From: UBA7803 sp040219135
GTDB taxonomy: Bacteria; Pseudomonadota; Gammaproteobacteria; Pseudomonadales; Azotimanducaceae
Reading direction: 5' to 3'
NCBI GenBank assembly: GCA_040219135.1
Contig: JAVJTA010000017.1
Location: forward strand, 603,853 to 667,852
Length of the DNA stretch: 64,000 nucleotides
Part shown: positions 23,483 through 31,372 of the stretch, in pieces
Position numbering within the stretch: position 1 is the stretch's first letter
How the letters are laid out: each line of letters begins with the position of its first letter
Made by a program: the position numbers and the translations under genes
The notes under the pieces: generated by a model
The model's database searches: none
The model's input: the letters and a program-made list of their open reading frames with translations, nothing else
What the model was told of the DNA's origin: nothing

Positions 23483-25653
23483 AGGTTTCTGCCGAAGAAT
23501 TCCAGAAGCTGCGTGAAGCGGTGGATGGAAACGTCACGTTCCTGCAGGCCGTGCTTGCTGCCCGGGTACGCCATCATCTCGAAGGCGAGATTGCTGGCCT
23601 GCAGGGTCCGGAACAGTCGGGTGCTGTGAGTGTACAGAACGTTGTCGTCGGCCATGCCGTGGACGATGAGCAGATGCCCGTCGAGCCGGTCGGCATGGCT
23701 GGTCACCGCGCTGGCGGCGTAGCCTTCCGGGTTGCTCTCGGGCGTCTCCAGGTAGCGCTCCGTGTAATGGGTGTCGTAGAGACGCCAGTCGGTAACCGGC
23801 GCGACGGCAACCGCGGCTTTGAACACGTCCGGTCGCTGCAGCAGACACATGAGCGCCATGTAGCCACCGTAGCTGTGGCCGAACACCCCGATGCGGTCGG
23901 CGTTCACCCAGGGCACGGTGGCCAGGAAGCGCGCGCCCTCGATCTGATCCTGCACCTCGGCCGCGCCGAGGCGGCGATGAATGGCGGCTTCGAAGCGTCG
24001 GTCGCGGTTGCCCGTGCCGCGGTTGTCCAGCTCGATGACGCCGTAGCCACGGTGGCTCAACAGCTGCAGCAGCAGCGGTGGCCATTCGTTCTTTACGCGC
24101 TGCACGCCGGGCCCGCCGTACACGTTGACGATCACGGGAAAACCGCCCGCCGGCTCCGGACCCCGGGGCTCGGTCAGACGATAGTGGAGGGTCTGGCCGT
24201 CGGCGGCCGTCAGGGTGCCGAGCCGCGGGGTCCGGTGGTGCGGCAGATACGGAACGTAGGGATGCTCGCCGCTCACGGACTCCGTTACCAGACTGCGGGG
24301 CTCCTCATCGGCTTCCGGATCGACGACGATCAGGTCGAGGCGCCCCGGTAGATCGAGGCTGGACAGCCGGTCGACGACCCGTTTGCCGTCCGAGCTCACC
24401 GTGGGGTCGTGCCAGCCAGCCCGGGCGGTCAGCCTGCGCATGGCGCCCGGTTGCCCGGGAGAGGCGTTCAGGGCCACCTCGAACAGATGCTGCTCTGTGG
24501 GGGTGTCGAACCAGCCGCTCACCAGCGCGCGCTGGCGGTTCGCCCACAGCACGCGATTGATGCGACCGTCGCCGCTGGTCAGCGGCTGCAGCTCGCCGGC
24601 CCGATAGCGGTACAGATGACTGTGCCCGGTGCGTTCCGAGGTCCAGAGAAAGTCGGGTCCTTGCCCGTCGGGCTCGTCGATGGGCATCAGGTTGTCGTGC
24701 AGGTTGACCCACGTGGCGGCGCGCTCTTCCAGCAGTTGCTCCCAGGCGCCGCTGTCCGGGTCGAACAGGCTCAGCGTCAGGGTCTTCTGGTCACGACTCT
24801 GACGCTGCACGGAGACCCGACCGTCGAGCCAGCCGACCCGTGCCAGGTAGTCGTCGGGCTCCACCTGGTAGGGCAGTTCGTGCAGGCGACCGCTGGACAC
24901 GTGCAGGACCAGCAGGCGGACGTGGGCGTTTGCGGCGCCGGCGTAGGGATAGCGCTGGGGAACGGTGGTGATCTCGTCGGCCAGGATCTCGAAACGCTGG
25001 GATTCCGCGATCGGGCTCTCGTCGACCCGTGTGAACGCCAGCCAGGCGCTGTCCGGGGACCACCAGTAACCGTCGAAGCGGTGCATCTCTTCCTGGGCGA
25101 TGAAGTCGGCCAGGCCGTTGCTGACGGTTCCGCCGCCGTCGCGGGTCAGCGCGACTTCGCGGTTCCCTGCGAGGTCGTAGCGGATCAGGTTGCCGTCGCG
25201 CACCCAGGTGACGCTGGCGCCGTCCGGCGAGAACCGCAGGTCGGTCTGGCGGCTCCCGGCCGGTGTGATCCGGCGCAGTTCGCCGCTGGCCACGTCCATG
25301 AGGAAGCCGGCGCCGTCCACCGGTAGCAGAAGGCTGCGACCGTCGGGGCTGAAGCGATAGGCCGTAATGCCCCGGGCGAACTGGCGCCGGCGTTCGCGTT
25401 CGGCCTTTTCCGCGGCGCTGGCTTCGCCGGCGCTGCCGTCGAGCCGGGTACCCGGCACCCAGCAGACGTGCTCGCCGCTGGCCAGATCCATACGCCACAG
25501 ATCGAGGCGTTCGCGATCGTCATCCGCCGCCCGCAGATAGGTGACGAACCTGCCGTCCGGGCTGAACTGCGGGTTCTGCGGCACACCGCCGAACAGGGGC
25601 GGGTCGCTGAACAGACGCTCCACGGTCAGTTCAGACACGGTCGGTTCAGACAC
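23479..25653 (-). CDS. S9-family prolyl oligopeptidase (dipeptidyl-peptidase IV type)
   Basis: About 724 residues: an N-terminal beta-propeller (DPPIV_N; repeats such as FSPDGRFVTYLRA) and a C-terminal alpha/beta-hydrolase domain. The nucleophile Ser lies in FGHSYGGYMAL, the Asp in HGMADDNVLY and the His in GSKHGLQERD. DPP IV-like enzymes release X-Pro dipeptides; partner PepQ would split them. No signal peptide is visible, so it may be cytosolic. The start is uncertain: GTG 25653 and GTG 25638 lie in consecutive copies of a 15-bp tandem repeat, without a Shine-Dalgarno. It follows pepQ by about 20 bases. Confidence 0.88.
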   Translation of the reverse strand: MSEPTVSELTVERLFSDPPLFGGVPQNPQFSPDGRFVTYLRAADDDRERLDLWRMDLASGEHVCWVPGTRLDGSAGEASAAEKAERERRRQFARGITAYRFSPDGRSLLLPVDGAGFLMDVASGELRRITPAGSRQTDLRFSPDGASVTWVRDGNLIRYDLAGNREVALTRDGGGTVSNGLADFIAQEEMHRFDGYWWSPDSAWLAFTRVDESPIAESQRFEILADEITTVPQRYPYAGAANAHVRLLVLHVSSGRLHELPYQVEPDDYLARVGWLDGRVSVQRQSRDQKTLTLSLFDPDSGAWEQLLEERAATWVNLHDNLMPIDEPDGQGPDFLWTSERTGHSHLYRYRAGELQPLTSGDGRINRVLWANRQRALVSGWFDTPTEQHLFEVALNASPGQPGAMRRLTARAGWHDPTVSSDGKRVVDRLSSLDLPGRLDLIVVDPEADEEPRSLVTESVSGEHPYVPYLPHHRTPRLGTLTAADGQTLHYRLTEPRGPEPAGGFPVIVNVYGGPGVQRVKNEWPPLLLQLLSHRGYGVIELDNRGTGNRDRRFEAAIHRRLGAAEVQDQIEGARFLATVPWVNADRIGVFGHSYGGYMALMCLLQRPDVFKAAVAVAPVTDWRLYDTHYTERYLETPESNPEGYAASAVTSHADRLDGHLLIVHGMADDNVLYTHSTRLFRTLQASNLAFEMMAYPGSKHGLQERDVSIHRFTQLLEFFGRNL

Positions 25654-25672
25654 GGTCGGTAGACACGGTCGG
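25630..25672. repeat. 15-bp tandem repeat carrying alternative start codons of the S9 peptidase
   Basis: ttcagacacggtcgg occurs at 25630-25644 and 25645-25659, followed by a shortened 13-bp copy at 25660-25672. In the peptidase frame the two full copies encode V-S-E-L/P-T and each supplies an in-frame GTG. Confidence 0.85.
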
Positions 25673-25673
25673 T

Positions 25674-26990
25674 CTAGACATGCGGCGCGAAGGCCTCCCG
25701 GGTCAGGTTGCGCACACCGTTCGCGGTGACCACCACGTTGTCCTCGATGCGGATGCCGCCGCACGGCGCCAGCGCCGCGACCCGATCCCAGTCGATGGCG
25801 TCCGCGTGCGGGCCTGCCTGGGCTTCCTCCAGCAGCAGGGGGATGAAGTACAGGCCCGGCTCGATGGTGAACACCTGATCGACCTCGATCTGGCGCGTCA
25901 GGCGCAGCGCCGGATAGGCGTCGGGCGGTGGCCGCACGCCGCCTTCCGGGCTGGCCTGCTGGCCGCCCACGTCGTGGGTCTGCAGACCGATGAGATGCCC
26001 GACGCCGTGGGGCAGAAACGTGCGCGTCAGGCCGCGCTCGAACGCCTCGCTGCCGCTCACACGGACCACCCCATGGACGGCCAGCACGTCGCCCACCGCC
26101 CGGTGCGCGGCCTCGTGGACTTCGCCATAGTTCTGCCCGGGCCGAATGCCCGCAATGAGGCCGAGCTGGGCGGCGTCCATACTGCGGATCAACGCTTCGA
26201 ACTCTCCGTCCGGGTCCGCGGCATAGGTTCGAGTGACGTCGGCGGCGTAGCCACGGGCGCTGGCGCCGGCGTCGATCAGAAAGCTCAGCAGAGGTTGCGG
26301 CGGGGAGCGGTCGTAGTGCTGGTAGTGGAGCACCCCGGCGTGGCGGTTGTGCGCGACGATGCTCGAGTACGGCAGGTCCGTTGCCGTCTGGCGCGCAGCG
26401 GTCAGGTAGCGCAGGTGGGTGTCGAACTCGCTGGCTCCCTCGCGGAATGCGATTTCGGCGGCGACGTGACCGGCTACGGCGCGGCGAGTCGCTTCTTCCA
26501 TGCAGGCCAGCTCGAATTCGGTCTTGTACGCCCGATGGTAGTGCAGGTGGTTGAGCAGCAGGGCCGGGTTGTGCTGCGCCGGACCGAGATTTCCGGGCTC
26601 GCGTTCGCCCACGTGGGCGAGCCGGTTGAAGCGGGCCATGGCGTGGCCGAGCTCCGACTGCAGCGCCTCCAGCGAATTGAACACGGCAACGTCGAGATGG
26701 GCTTCCGCCCAGTCGGGCACGGCCGGCGGCTGGTGCCAGTAGTCGCGCGGCTGGTGGAAAAACAGCTTCGGTCGTTCCCCGGGATGGATCAGCAGCGCGG
26801 CATGGGCGCAATCGGCATCGGGGAACCACTGGGCGAAGTGCGGGTTCGGCCGGAACGGCGCAGCCTGGTCGTCGAGGAAGTAGTCGCGGGGTTCGCCGGC
26901 GGCCACCACAGCGGCGTCGAAGCCGGCAAAGGTAAGGGCGTCGTGCCAGCGCTGCTGCAGGGTATCGAGATGGTCGGCGAAGTATCTCAC
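25674..26990 (-). CDS. pepQ: Xaa-Pro dipeptidase
   Basis: The 438-residue metallopeptidase (M24B) hydrolyses X-Pro dipeptides. The metal ligands appear in order: Asp in FLIDAGASARGYAADVTRTY (two Asp), His in LPHGVGHLIGLQTHDVGG, Glu in FTIEPGLYFIP, and Glu in GGIRIEDNVVVT. The N-terminal domain (MRYFADHLDTLQQRW) is PepQ-like. The start is GTG 26990; a TACACT hexamer ends six bases before it with no Shine-Dalgarno, suggesting a leaderless transcript. With the S9 peptidase downstream it forms a proline-peptide catabolic pair. Confidence 0.94.
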   Translation of the reverse strand: MRYFADHLDTLQQRWHDALTFAGFDAAVVAAGEPRDYFLDDQAAPFRPNPHFAQWFPDADCAHAALLIHPGERPKLFFHQPRDYWHQPPAVPDWAEAHLDVAVFNSLEALQSELGHAMARFNRLAHVGEREPGNLGPAQHNPALLLNHLHYHRAYKTEFELACMEEATRRAVAGHVAAEIAFREGASEFDTHLRYLTAARQTATDLPYSSIVAHNRHAGVLHYQHYDRSPPQPLLSFLIDAGASARGYAADVTRTYAADPDGEFEALIRSMDAAQLGLIAGIRPGQNYGEVHEAAHRAVGDVLAVHGVVRVSGSEAFERGLTRTFLPHGVGHLIGLQTHDVGGQQASPEGGVRPPPDAYPALRLTRQIEVDQVFTIEPGLYFIPLLLEEAQAGPHADAIDWDRVAALAPCGGIRIEDNVVVTANGVRNLTREAFAPHV

Positions 26991-27079
26991 GGCGGCAGTG
27001 TACCTTTCCCGGCGGGCTCACCACAGGCCCGGGCTTCGTGTTAGATTGCCAGCCCTGAATTTTCGAGTGGGAGCCTTCC

Positions 27080-27958
27080 ATGGGAGCCTTTGGCTACGTC
27101 GCGCCGTCCAGCCTGGACGAGGCGCTCGCCGTGCTGTCTGAGCACGCCGATCACGGCAAGCGCGCTCAGGTGCTGGCCGGCGGCACCGATCTGCTGGTGC
27201 AGCTGCGCGGGGTCGATCGCGAGCCGCGCACCATCGTCGACATCAAAAAGCTGGCGGAAACCAATCGCGTGCAGATCGGCGCGTCGGAGGTGTTCATCGG
27301 CGCTGCGGTGCCGAGCGCCGTGCTCAACGAGAACGCCGAACTGGCGGCGCTGCTGCCGGGGCTGGTGGAAGCCGCCGATCTGATCGGCTCGACCCAGATT
27401 CAGGGTCGGGCTTCCCTCGGCGGCAACCTGTGCAACGCGTCTCCCGCTGGCGACACCATCCCGGCGATGATCGCGGTGGCTGCCGTGTGCGTGATTGCCG
27501 GCCGCAGCGGGACCCGGGAAATGCCCGTCGAGGATTTCTGCACCGGCGTCGGCAGCAACGCGCTGGAAGCGGGCGAGTTCCTCCTGGGGCTGAAGATCAA
27601 GACGCCTGCGGCGCGCAGCGCGGACGCGTACCTGCGCTTCATCCCGCGCACGGAAATGGACATCGCGGTGGCCGGCTGCGGCGTCAGCGTGACCCTGGAT
27701 GGATCCGGCACCTGCACCGCCGCGCGGGTCGGGATCGGCGCGGTGGCGCCGCGGCCGTTGCTGGTCGCCGACGCCGCCACCGCCCTCGTCGGGTCCAGGC
27801 TCGACGAAGCGGCGCTCGCCGCCGCCGGCGCGGCGTGCTCCAGGGCGGCATCGCCCATCAGCGACAAGCGCGGCACCGAAGACTACCGGCGCAAGGTGGT
27901 GGCGGTGCTGTGCCGGCGCGCCGCCGCCGCGGCCCGGGACCGGGCGCTGGCGAGATGA
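27080..27958 (+). CDS. Molybdenum hydroxylase FAD-binding (medium) subunit
   Basis: The 292-residue protein belongs to the CoxM/XdhB-like FAD subunits of xanthine-dehydrogenase-family enzymes. The FAD motifs QVLAGGTDLLVQ (about 33-44) and ASLGGNLCNASPAGD (about 113-127) are clear, and the C-terminal CO-dehydrogenase flavoprotein domain follows (GTEDYRRKVVAVL). It passes electrons from the Fe-S subunit to an acceptor. A gagtgggag Shine-Dalgarno precedes ATG 27080. Gene order FAD, 2Fe-2S, Mo subunit is the coxMSL order. No [4Fe-4S] insert of the 4-hydroxybenzoyl-CoA reductase type is seen. Confidence 0.93.
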   Translation: MGAFGYVAPSSLDEALAVLSEHADHGKRAQVLAGGTDLLVQLRGVDREPRTIVDIKKLAETNRVQIGASEVFIGAAVPSAVLNENAELAALLPGLVEAADLIGSTQIQGRASLGGNLCNASPAGDTIPAMIAVAAVCVIAGRSGTREMPVEDFCTGVGSNALEAGEFLLGLKIKTPAARSADAYLRFIPRTEMDIAVAGCGVSVTLDGSGTCTAARVGIGAVAPRPLLVADAATALVGSRLDEAALAAAGAACSRAASPISDKRGTEDYRRKVVAVLCRRAAAAARDRALAR

Positions 27959-27983
27959 CAGGATCACCGAAGAGGTTAGCTGC

Positions 27984-28463
27984 ATGAGCAAGGTACAAGT
28001 CTCCACCTCCATCAACGGCGAAGAGGTGGATTTTCTCTGCGAACCCCAGCAGACCCTGCTGGACGTGCTGCGCGAGACGCTGTCGCGCACCGGAACGAAG
28101 GAAGGCTGCGGCACCGGTGACTGTGGTGCCTGCAGCGTGCTGGTGGATGGTCGCCTGGTGTGTTCCTGTCTGGTACTCGGCGTCGAGGCCCAGGGCCACG
28201 AGATCACCACCATCGAAGGCATCGCCACCGACGAGGGGCTGCATCCGATCCAGCAGAAGTTCCTCGAGCATGCGGCTCTGCAGTGCGGCATCTGCACGCC
28301 GGGCCTGATCATCGCGACCAAGTCGCTGCTCGACCGGGATCCGAATCCGGATGAGACCACCATCCGTTACTGGCTGGCGGGAAACCTGTGCCGCTGTACC
28401 GGGTACGACAAGATCGTCCGTGCGGTACAGGACGCAGCGAAGGAACTGGCTCACCCGGCGTAA
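27984..28463 (+). CDS. Molybdenum hydroxylase [2Fe-2S] (small) subunit
   Basis: The 159-residue protein has the two iron-sulfur domains of the family. The plant-ferredoxin-like cluster is bound by EGCGTGDCGACSV and a Cys in LVCSCLV (about residues 39-62), and the second helical cluster by QCGICTPG and LCRCTGY (about 100-140). It transfers electrons from the Mo centre to FAD. ATG 27984 has a gaagagg Shine-Dalgarno. It lies between the FAD and Mo subunit genes. Confidence 0.95.
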   Translation: MSKVQVSTSINGEEVDFLCEPQQTLLDVLRETLSRTGTKEGCGTGDCGACSVLVDGRLVCSCLVLGVEAQGHEITTIEGIATDEGLHPIQQKFLEHAALQCGICTPGLIIATKSLLDRDPNPDETTIRYWLAGNLCRCTGYDKIVRAVQDAAKELAHPA

Positions 28464-28526
28464 CGGCGGGCGCGGGCAGCGACGCCTGAATGCAGATCTG
28501 AAAGACATTAGTGAGGCTCGAGAAAA

Positions 28527-30791
28527 ATGGCAGAAGCTGTTGATTTTAAAGTAATTGGTACTTCGCCGGTTCGACCCGACGGGGTCGACAAGGTCACCGG
28601 CCGCGCGCAGTACGGCGCCGACCTGAACCTGCCCAATCAGATCTACGGCAAGGTGCTGCGCAGCCCCCACGCCCACGCCCGGATCAAGCGCATCGATACC
28701 AGCCGCGCCGAGGCCATGCCCGGCGTCTATGCGGTGATCTGCGGCAGGGACTTTCCCCAGGCCGCCCACGGCGAGATCGGCGGTGAGAGCGGCGGCGACG
28801 TTTCCGACCTGGCCAAGAACATCATGGCCCGGGACAAGGTGCTGTATCACGGTCACGCGGTGGCGGCGGTCTCGGCGCGCTCACTGCGCATCGCCGACGA
28901 GGCGCTGGCGGCCATCGAGGTGGAATACGAGGTGCTGGAGCCGGTGCTCGACATCGATGCCGCCATGGCCCCCGATGCCCCGCTGCTGGACGAGAACTGC
29001 TTCACCAAGAACCTGCCCGAGAAGCCCGACAAGCCGAGCAACATCGCCGCCGTCATGCAGCTCGCCCGGGGCGACGTGGACCAGGGTTTCGAACAGGCCG
29101 ACGTGATCGTCGAAGGCGAGTACCGGATTCCCATGGCCCACCAGGGCTACATCGAACCCCATGCCTGTGTCGCCAACACCAACGAAGCGGGTCAGTCCAC
29201 CGTGTGGTGCTGCACCCAGGGCCACTTCGAATTCCGCGCCATGACGGCCAAGGTGCTGAACATGAACGTGGCGGACCTCAAATTCATCGCCTCCGAGATC
29301 GGCGGCGGCTTCGGCGGCAAGACCGTGGTGTACCTGGAACCGCTGGCGGTGATGCTGTCGCGCAAGGCGCGCCGGCCGGTGAAGATGATGATGAGCCGCG
29401 AGGACGTGTTCCGCGCTACCGGTCCGACCTCCGGAACCCACATCAAGGTGAAGGTGGGCGCCAAGAGGGATGGCACCATTACCGCGGCGACGGCCTGGAT
29501 GGCCTATGAAGCGGGCGCATACGCCGGCGCGCCCATGGGCCCCGGTGCCATGGCGATCTTCGCCCCGTACGACCTCGAGAACTTCAAGGTCGAGGCGTAC
29601 GACGTGCTGGTGAACAAGCCCAAGGTCGCCGCATACCGCGCGCCCGGCGCGCCGCAGTCGATGCACGCCATGGAGTCGGCGCTGGACGAACTGGCCCGCA
29701 AGCTGAACATGGACCCCATCGACCTGCGCATGAAGAACGCGGCGGAGGAGGGCACTCAGGCGCCCTACGGACCGAAATTTCCGGCGATCGGCCTGAAGAA
29801 ATGTCTCGAGGCAGCCAAGGCCCATCCTGCCTACTCCCGGCCGTTGCCGGAGGGGGCGGGCCGCGGTGTCGCGGTCGGCTTCTGGTTCAACGTCGGCATG
29901 CAGTCCAGCGCCGAGGTGCACATCAACGAGAACGGTACGGTGACCGTGGTGGAAGGCAATCCGGACATCGGTGGCTCCCGGGCCAGCATGTGTCTGATGG
30001 CGGCCGAGACCCTCGGAGTGCCCTACGAGCAGGTGCGCGCCCTCATCGGCGACACCGAGAGCACCGGCTTCTCCAACGTGACCGGCGGCAGCCGCACCAC
30101 GTTCGCCACCGGCATGGCCGTGGTGCGGGCCTGTGAGGACATCATTGCCCAGTGCCGGGCGCGTGCCGCGGCGACCTGGGGCGTGGAAGAGGACCAGGTG
30201 CTGTGGGAGGACGGCCAGGCCACGCCGGCGCCTGGCGTCAACGCCGACATCAAACCGCTGTCCCTCGCCGACATCGCCGCCAACGCCGCCAAGACGGGCG
30301 GGCCGCTGCTGGGCCGGGCGTCGCTCAACGCCCAGGGTGCAGGCGCGTCGTTTTCGGTGAACATCGCCGATCTGCAGGTCGACCGGGAAACGGGCAAGGT
30401 CGACGTGCTGGCGTTCACGGCGATTCAGGACGCCGGCCGCGCGATCCACAAGGCCTATGTGGAAGGCCAGCTGCAGGGCGGCGCCGCTCAGGGTCTGGGC
30501 TGGGCGCTGAACGAGGAGTACATCTACGATGCCGAAGGCGTCATGGAGAATGCCGGCTTCCTCGACTACCGCATTCCGGTCGCCTCGGACCTGCCGATGA
30601 TCGACACTCAGATCATCGAGGTACCGAACCCGAGCCATCCGTACGGGGTGCGCGGCGTTGGCGAAACGCCGATCGTGGCGCCGCTGGCCGCGGCGGCCAA
30701 CGCCGTGCGTTCCGCTACCGGCGTGCGTATCCCCGATCTTCCGATGTCGCCACCGCGCATCCTTGCGGCCCTCGAAGCCGCCGGGGTCTGA
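28527..30791 (+). CDS. Molybdenum hydroxylase catalytic (large) subunit, substrate unknown
   Basis: The 754-residue molybdopterin-cytosine-dinucleotide-binding subunit carries the family's N-terminal a/b-hammerhead domain (VTGRAQYGADLNLPNQIYGKV), IGGGFGGKTVVYLEP, and AYRAPGAPQSMHAMESALDE in the substrate channel. GVGETPIVAPLAAAANAV at the C-terminus contains the catalytic Glu. The CO-dehydrogenase active-site loop AYRCSFR is absent, so CO oxidation is rejected; the substrate could be a purine, N-heterocycle or aldehyde. It starts at ATG 28527 after a 63-bp gap from the Fe-S gene. There is no signal peptide. Confidence 0.92.
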   Translation: MAEAVDFKVIGTSPVRPDGVDKVTGRAQYGADLNLPNQIYGKVLRSPHAHARIKRIDTSRAEAMPGVYAVICGRDFPQAAHGEIGGESGGDVSDLAKNIMARDKVLYHGHAVAAVSARSLRIADEALAAIEVEYEVLEPVLDIDAAMAPDAPLLDENCFTKNLPEKPDKPSNIAAVMQLARGDVDQGFEQADVIVEGEYRIPMAHQGYIEPHACVANTNEAGQSTVWCCTQGHFEFRAMTAKVLNMNVADLKFIASEIGGGFGGKTVVYLEPLAVMLSRKARRPVKMMMSREDVFRATGPTSGTHIKVKVGAKRDGTITAATAWMAYEAGAYAGAPMGPGAMAIFAPYDLENFKVEAYDVLVNKPKVAAYRAPGAPQSMHAMESALDELARKLNMDPIDLRMKNAAEEGTQAPYGPKFPAIGLKKCLEAAKAHPAYSRPLPEGAGRGVAVGFWFNVGMQSSAEVHINENGTVTVVEGNPDIGGSRASMCLMAAETLGVPYEQVRALIGDTESTGFSNVTGGSRTTFATGMAVVRACEDIIAQCRARAAATWGVEEDQVLWEDGQATPAPGVNADIKPLSLADIAANAAKTGGPLLGRASLNAQGAGASFSVNIADLQVDRETGKVDVLAFTAIQDAGRAIHKAYVEGQLQGGAAQGLGWALNEEYIYDAEGVMENAGFLDYRIPVASDLPMIDTQIIEVPNPSHPYGVRGVGETPIVAPLAAAANAVRSATGVRIPDLPMSPPRILAALEAAGV

Positions 30792-30802
30792 GTTCCGCGT
30801 CG

Positions 30803-31045
30803 ATGGCGCGGGTAGTGTTCCCGAATCACCTCCTCACGTTCACCGGCGGTGAGCGTGAGGTGGAGATCGCCGCGGGGAATTTCCGGCAGCTCCTGGAAGC
30901 GCTGGAAACGCGGTTTCCGGGCTGCCGCGAAGCGCTCGGCAAAGCGGCCGTCGCCATCGACGGCCAGATCTACCAGGACGCCTTTCTCGAGCCGATCGAG
31001 CCTGCTAGCGAAGTGTTCTTCATGCAGCGCATTGAGGGCGGCTGA
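30803..31045 (+). CDS. MoaD/ThiS-family ubiquitin-like sulfur carrier
   Basis: The 80-residue protein has the beta-grasp MoaD/ThiS outline: MARVVFPNHLLTFTGGEREV, then FRQLLEALETRFPG, AVAIDGQIY and EVFFMQRIEGG. It ends exactly in Gly-Gly, the C-terminus that is adenylated and thiocarboxylated in MoaD, ThiS and related carriers. It starts 12 bases after the Mo subunit stop, so it is probably co-transcribed; such carriers may supply sulfur to the cofactor or to metabolite biosynthesis. The GG-stop codons lie in the outer arm of an 18-bp inverted repeat that starts here. No partner activating enzyme is nearby. Confidence 0.8.
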   Translation: MARVVFPNHLLTFTGGEREVEIAAGNFRQLLEALETRFPGCREALGKAAVAIDGQIYQDAFLEPIEPASEVFFMQRIEGG

Positions 31046-31153
31046 ACTGCCGGCGAAGCCGGCAGTTCAGCTTGGAAGTTCGCCAGGAGCGAACTTCGGC
31101 TGAATGCACTTGCGGACGGATAAAGAGCCGGCGAAGCCGGCAGTTCAGCCGCC
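31037..31153. repeat. 117-bp element with perfect 18-bp terminal inverted repeats (REPIN-like)
   Basis: ggcggctgaactgccggc (31037-31054) is the exact reverse complement of gccggcagttcagccgcc (31136-31153). Inside, a 22-base sequence (31049-31070) recurs at 31127-31148, and hairpins form at gaactgccgg/ccggcagttc (about 31044-31069) and gaagttcgc/gcgaacttc (about 31075-31097). This resembles paired REP sequences or a small non-autonomous element. It separates the MoaD-like gene from a decayed amidohydrolase. Confidence 0.75.
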
Positions 31154-31372
31154 GGGCATTCGCGCGGATGTCGGTCAGGGGATTGCCCTCGACGATCAGC
31201 AGATCCGCGAGCTTGCCCGACTCGACGCTGCCGAGATCCTGGTCCATGCTCAGGTAACGGGCGGGATTGATGGTGGCGGTGGCAAGCGCCTGGATCGGCG
31301 TCATGCCCCCATCACGAATCCCCACATCTCCCAGTGCGCGGCCAGACCTTCGCGCCGGCCGTGGGCGCAGGA
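31154..31372 (-). pseudogene. Remnant of an amidohydrolase gene (C-terminal part, frameshifted)
   Basis: Read on the minus strand, this is the C-terminal part of a cyclic amidohydrolase of the imidazolonepropionase-like group. One frame gives HGRREGLAAHWEMWGFVMG, then a run of G with one base missing (about 31308-31312) shifts to a second frame, GGMTPIQALATATINPARYL and GSVESGKLADLLIVEGNPLTDIR. The 5' part is cut at the stop of the HAD gene and the 3' end runs into the inverted-repeat element. The homology is from memory of family motifs. Both truncation and frameshift mean it cannot be functional. Confidence 0.75.

Noticed and set aside
25654..27081. N-terminal extension of the S9 peptidase to 1200 residues
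   Set aside because: The extension overlaps the whole of pepQ in another frame and is Arg/Pro-rich nonsense; the peptidase propeller begins after 25653.
28881..30638. 585-codon minus-strand frame opposite the molybdenum subunit
   Set aside because: It is His/Arg/Gly-rich, without domains, and antisense to a well-conserved gene.
28527..30791. Annotation as aerobic CO dehydrogenase CoxL
   Set aside because: Gene order is coxMSL-like, but the active-site loop AYRCSFR is absent and AYRAPGAP is present.
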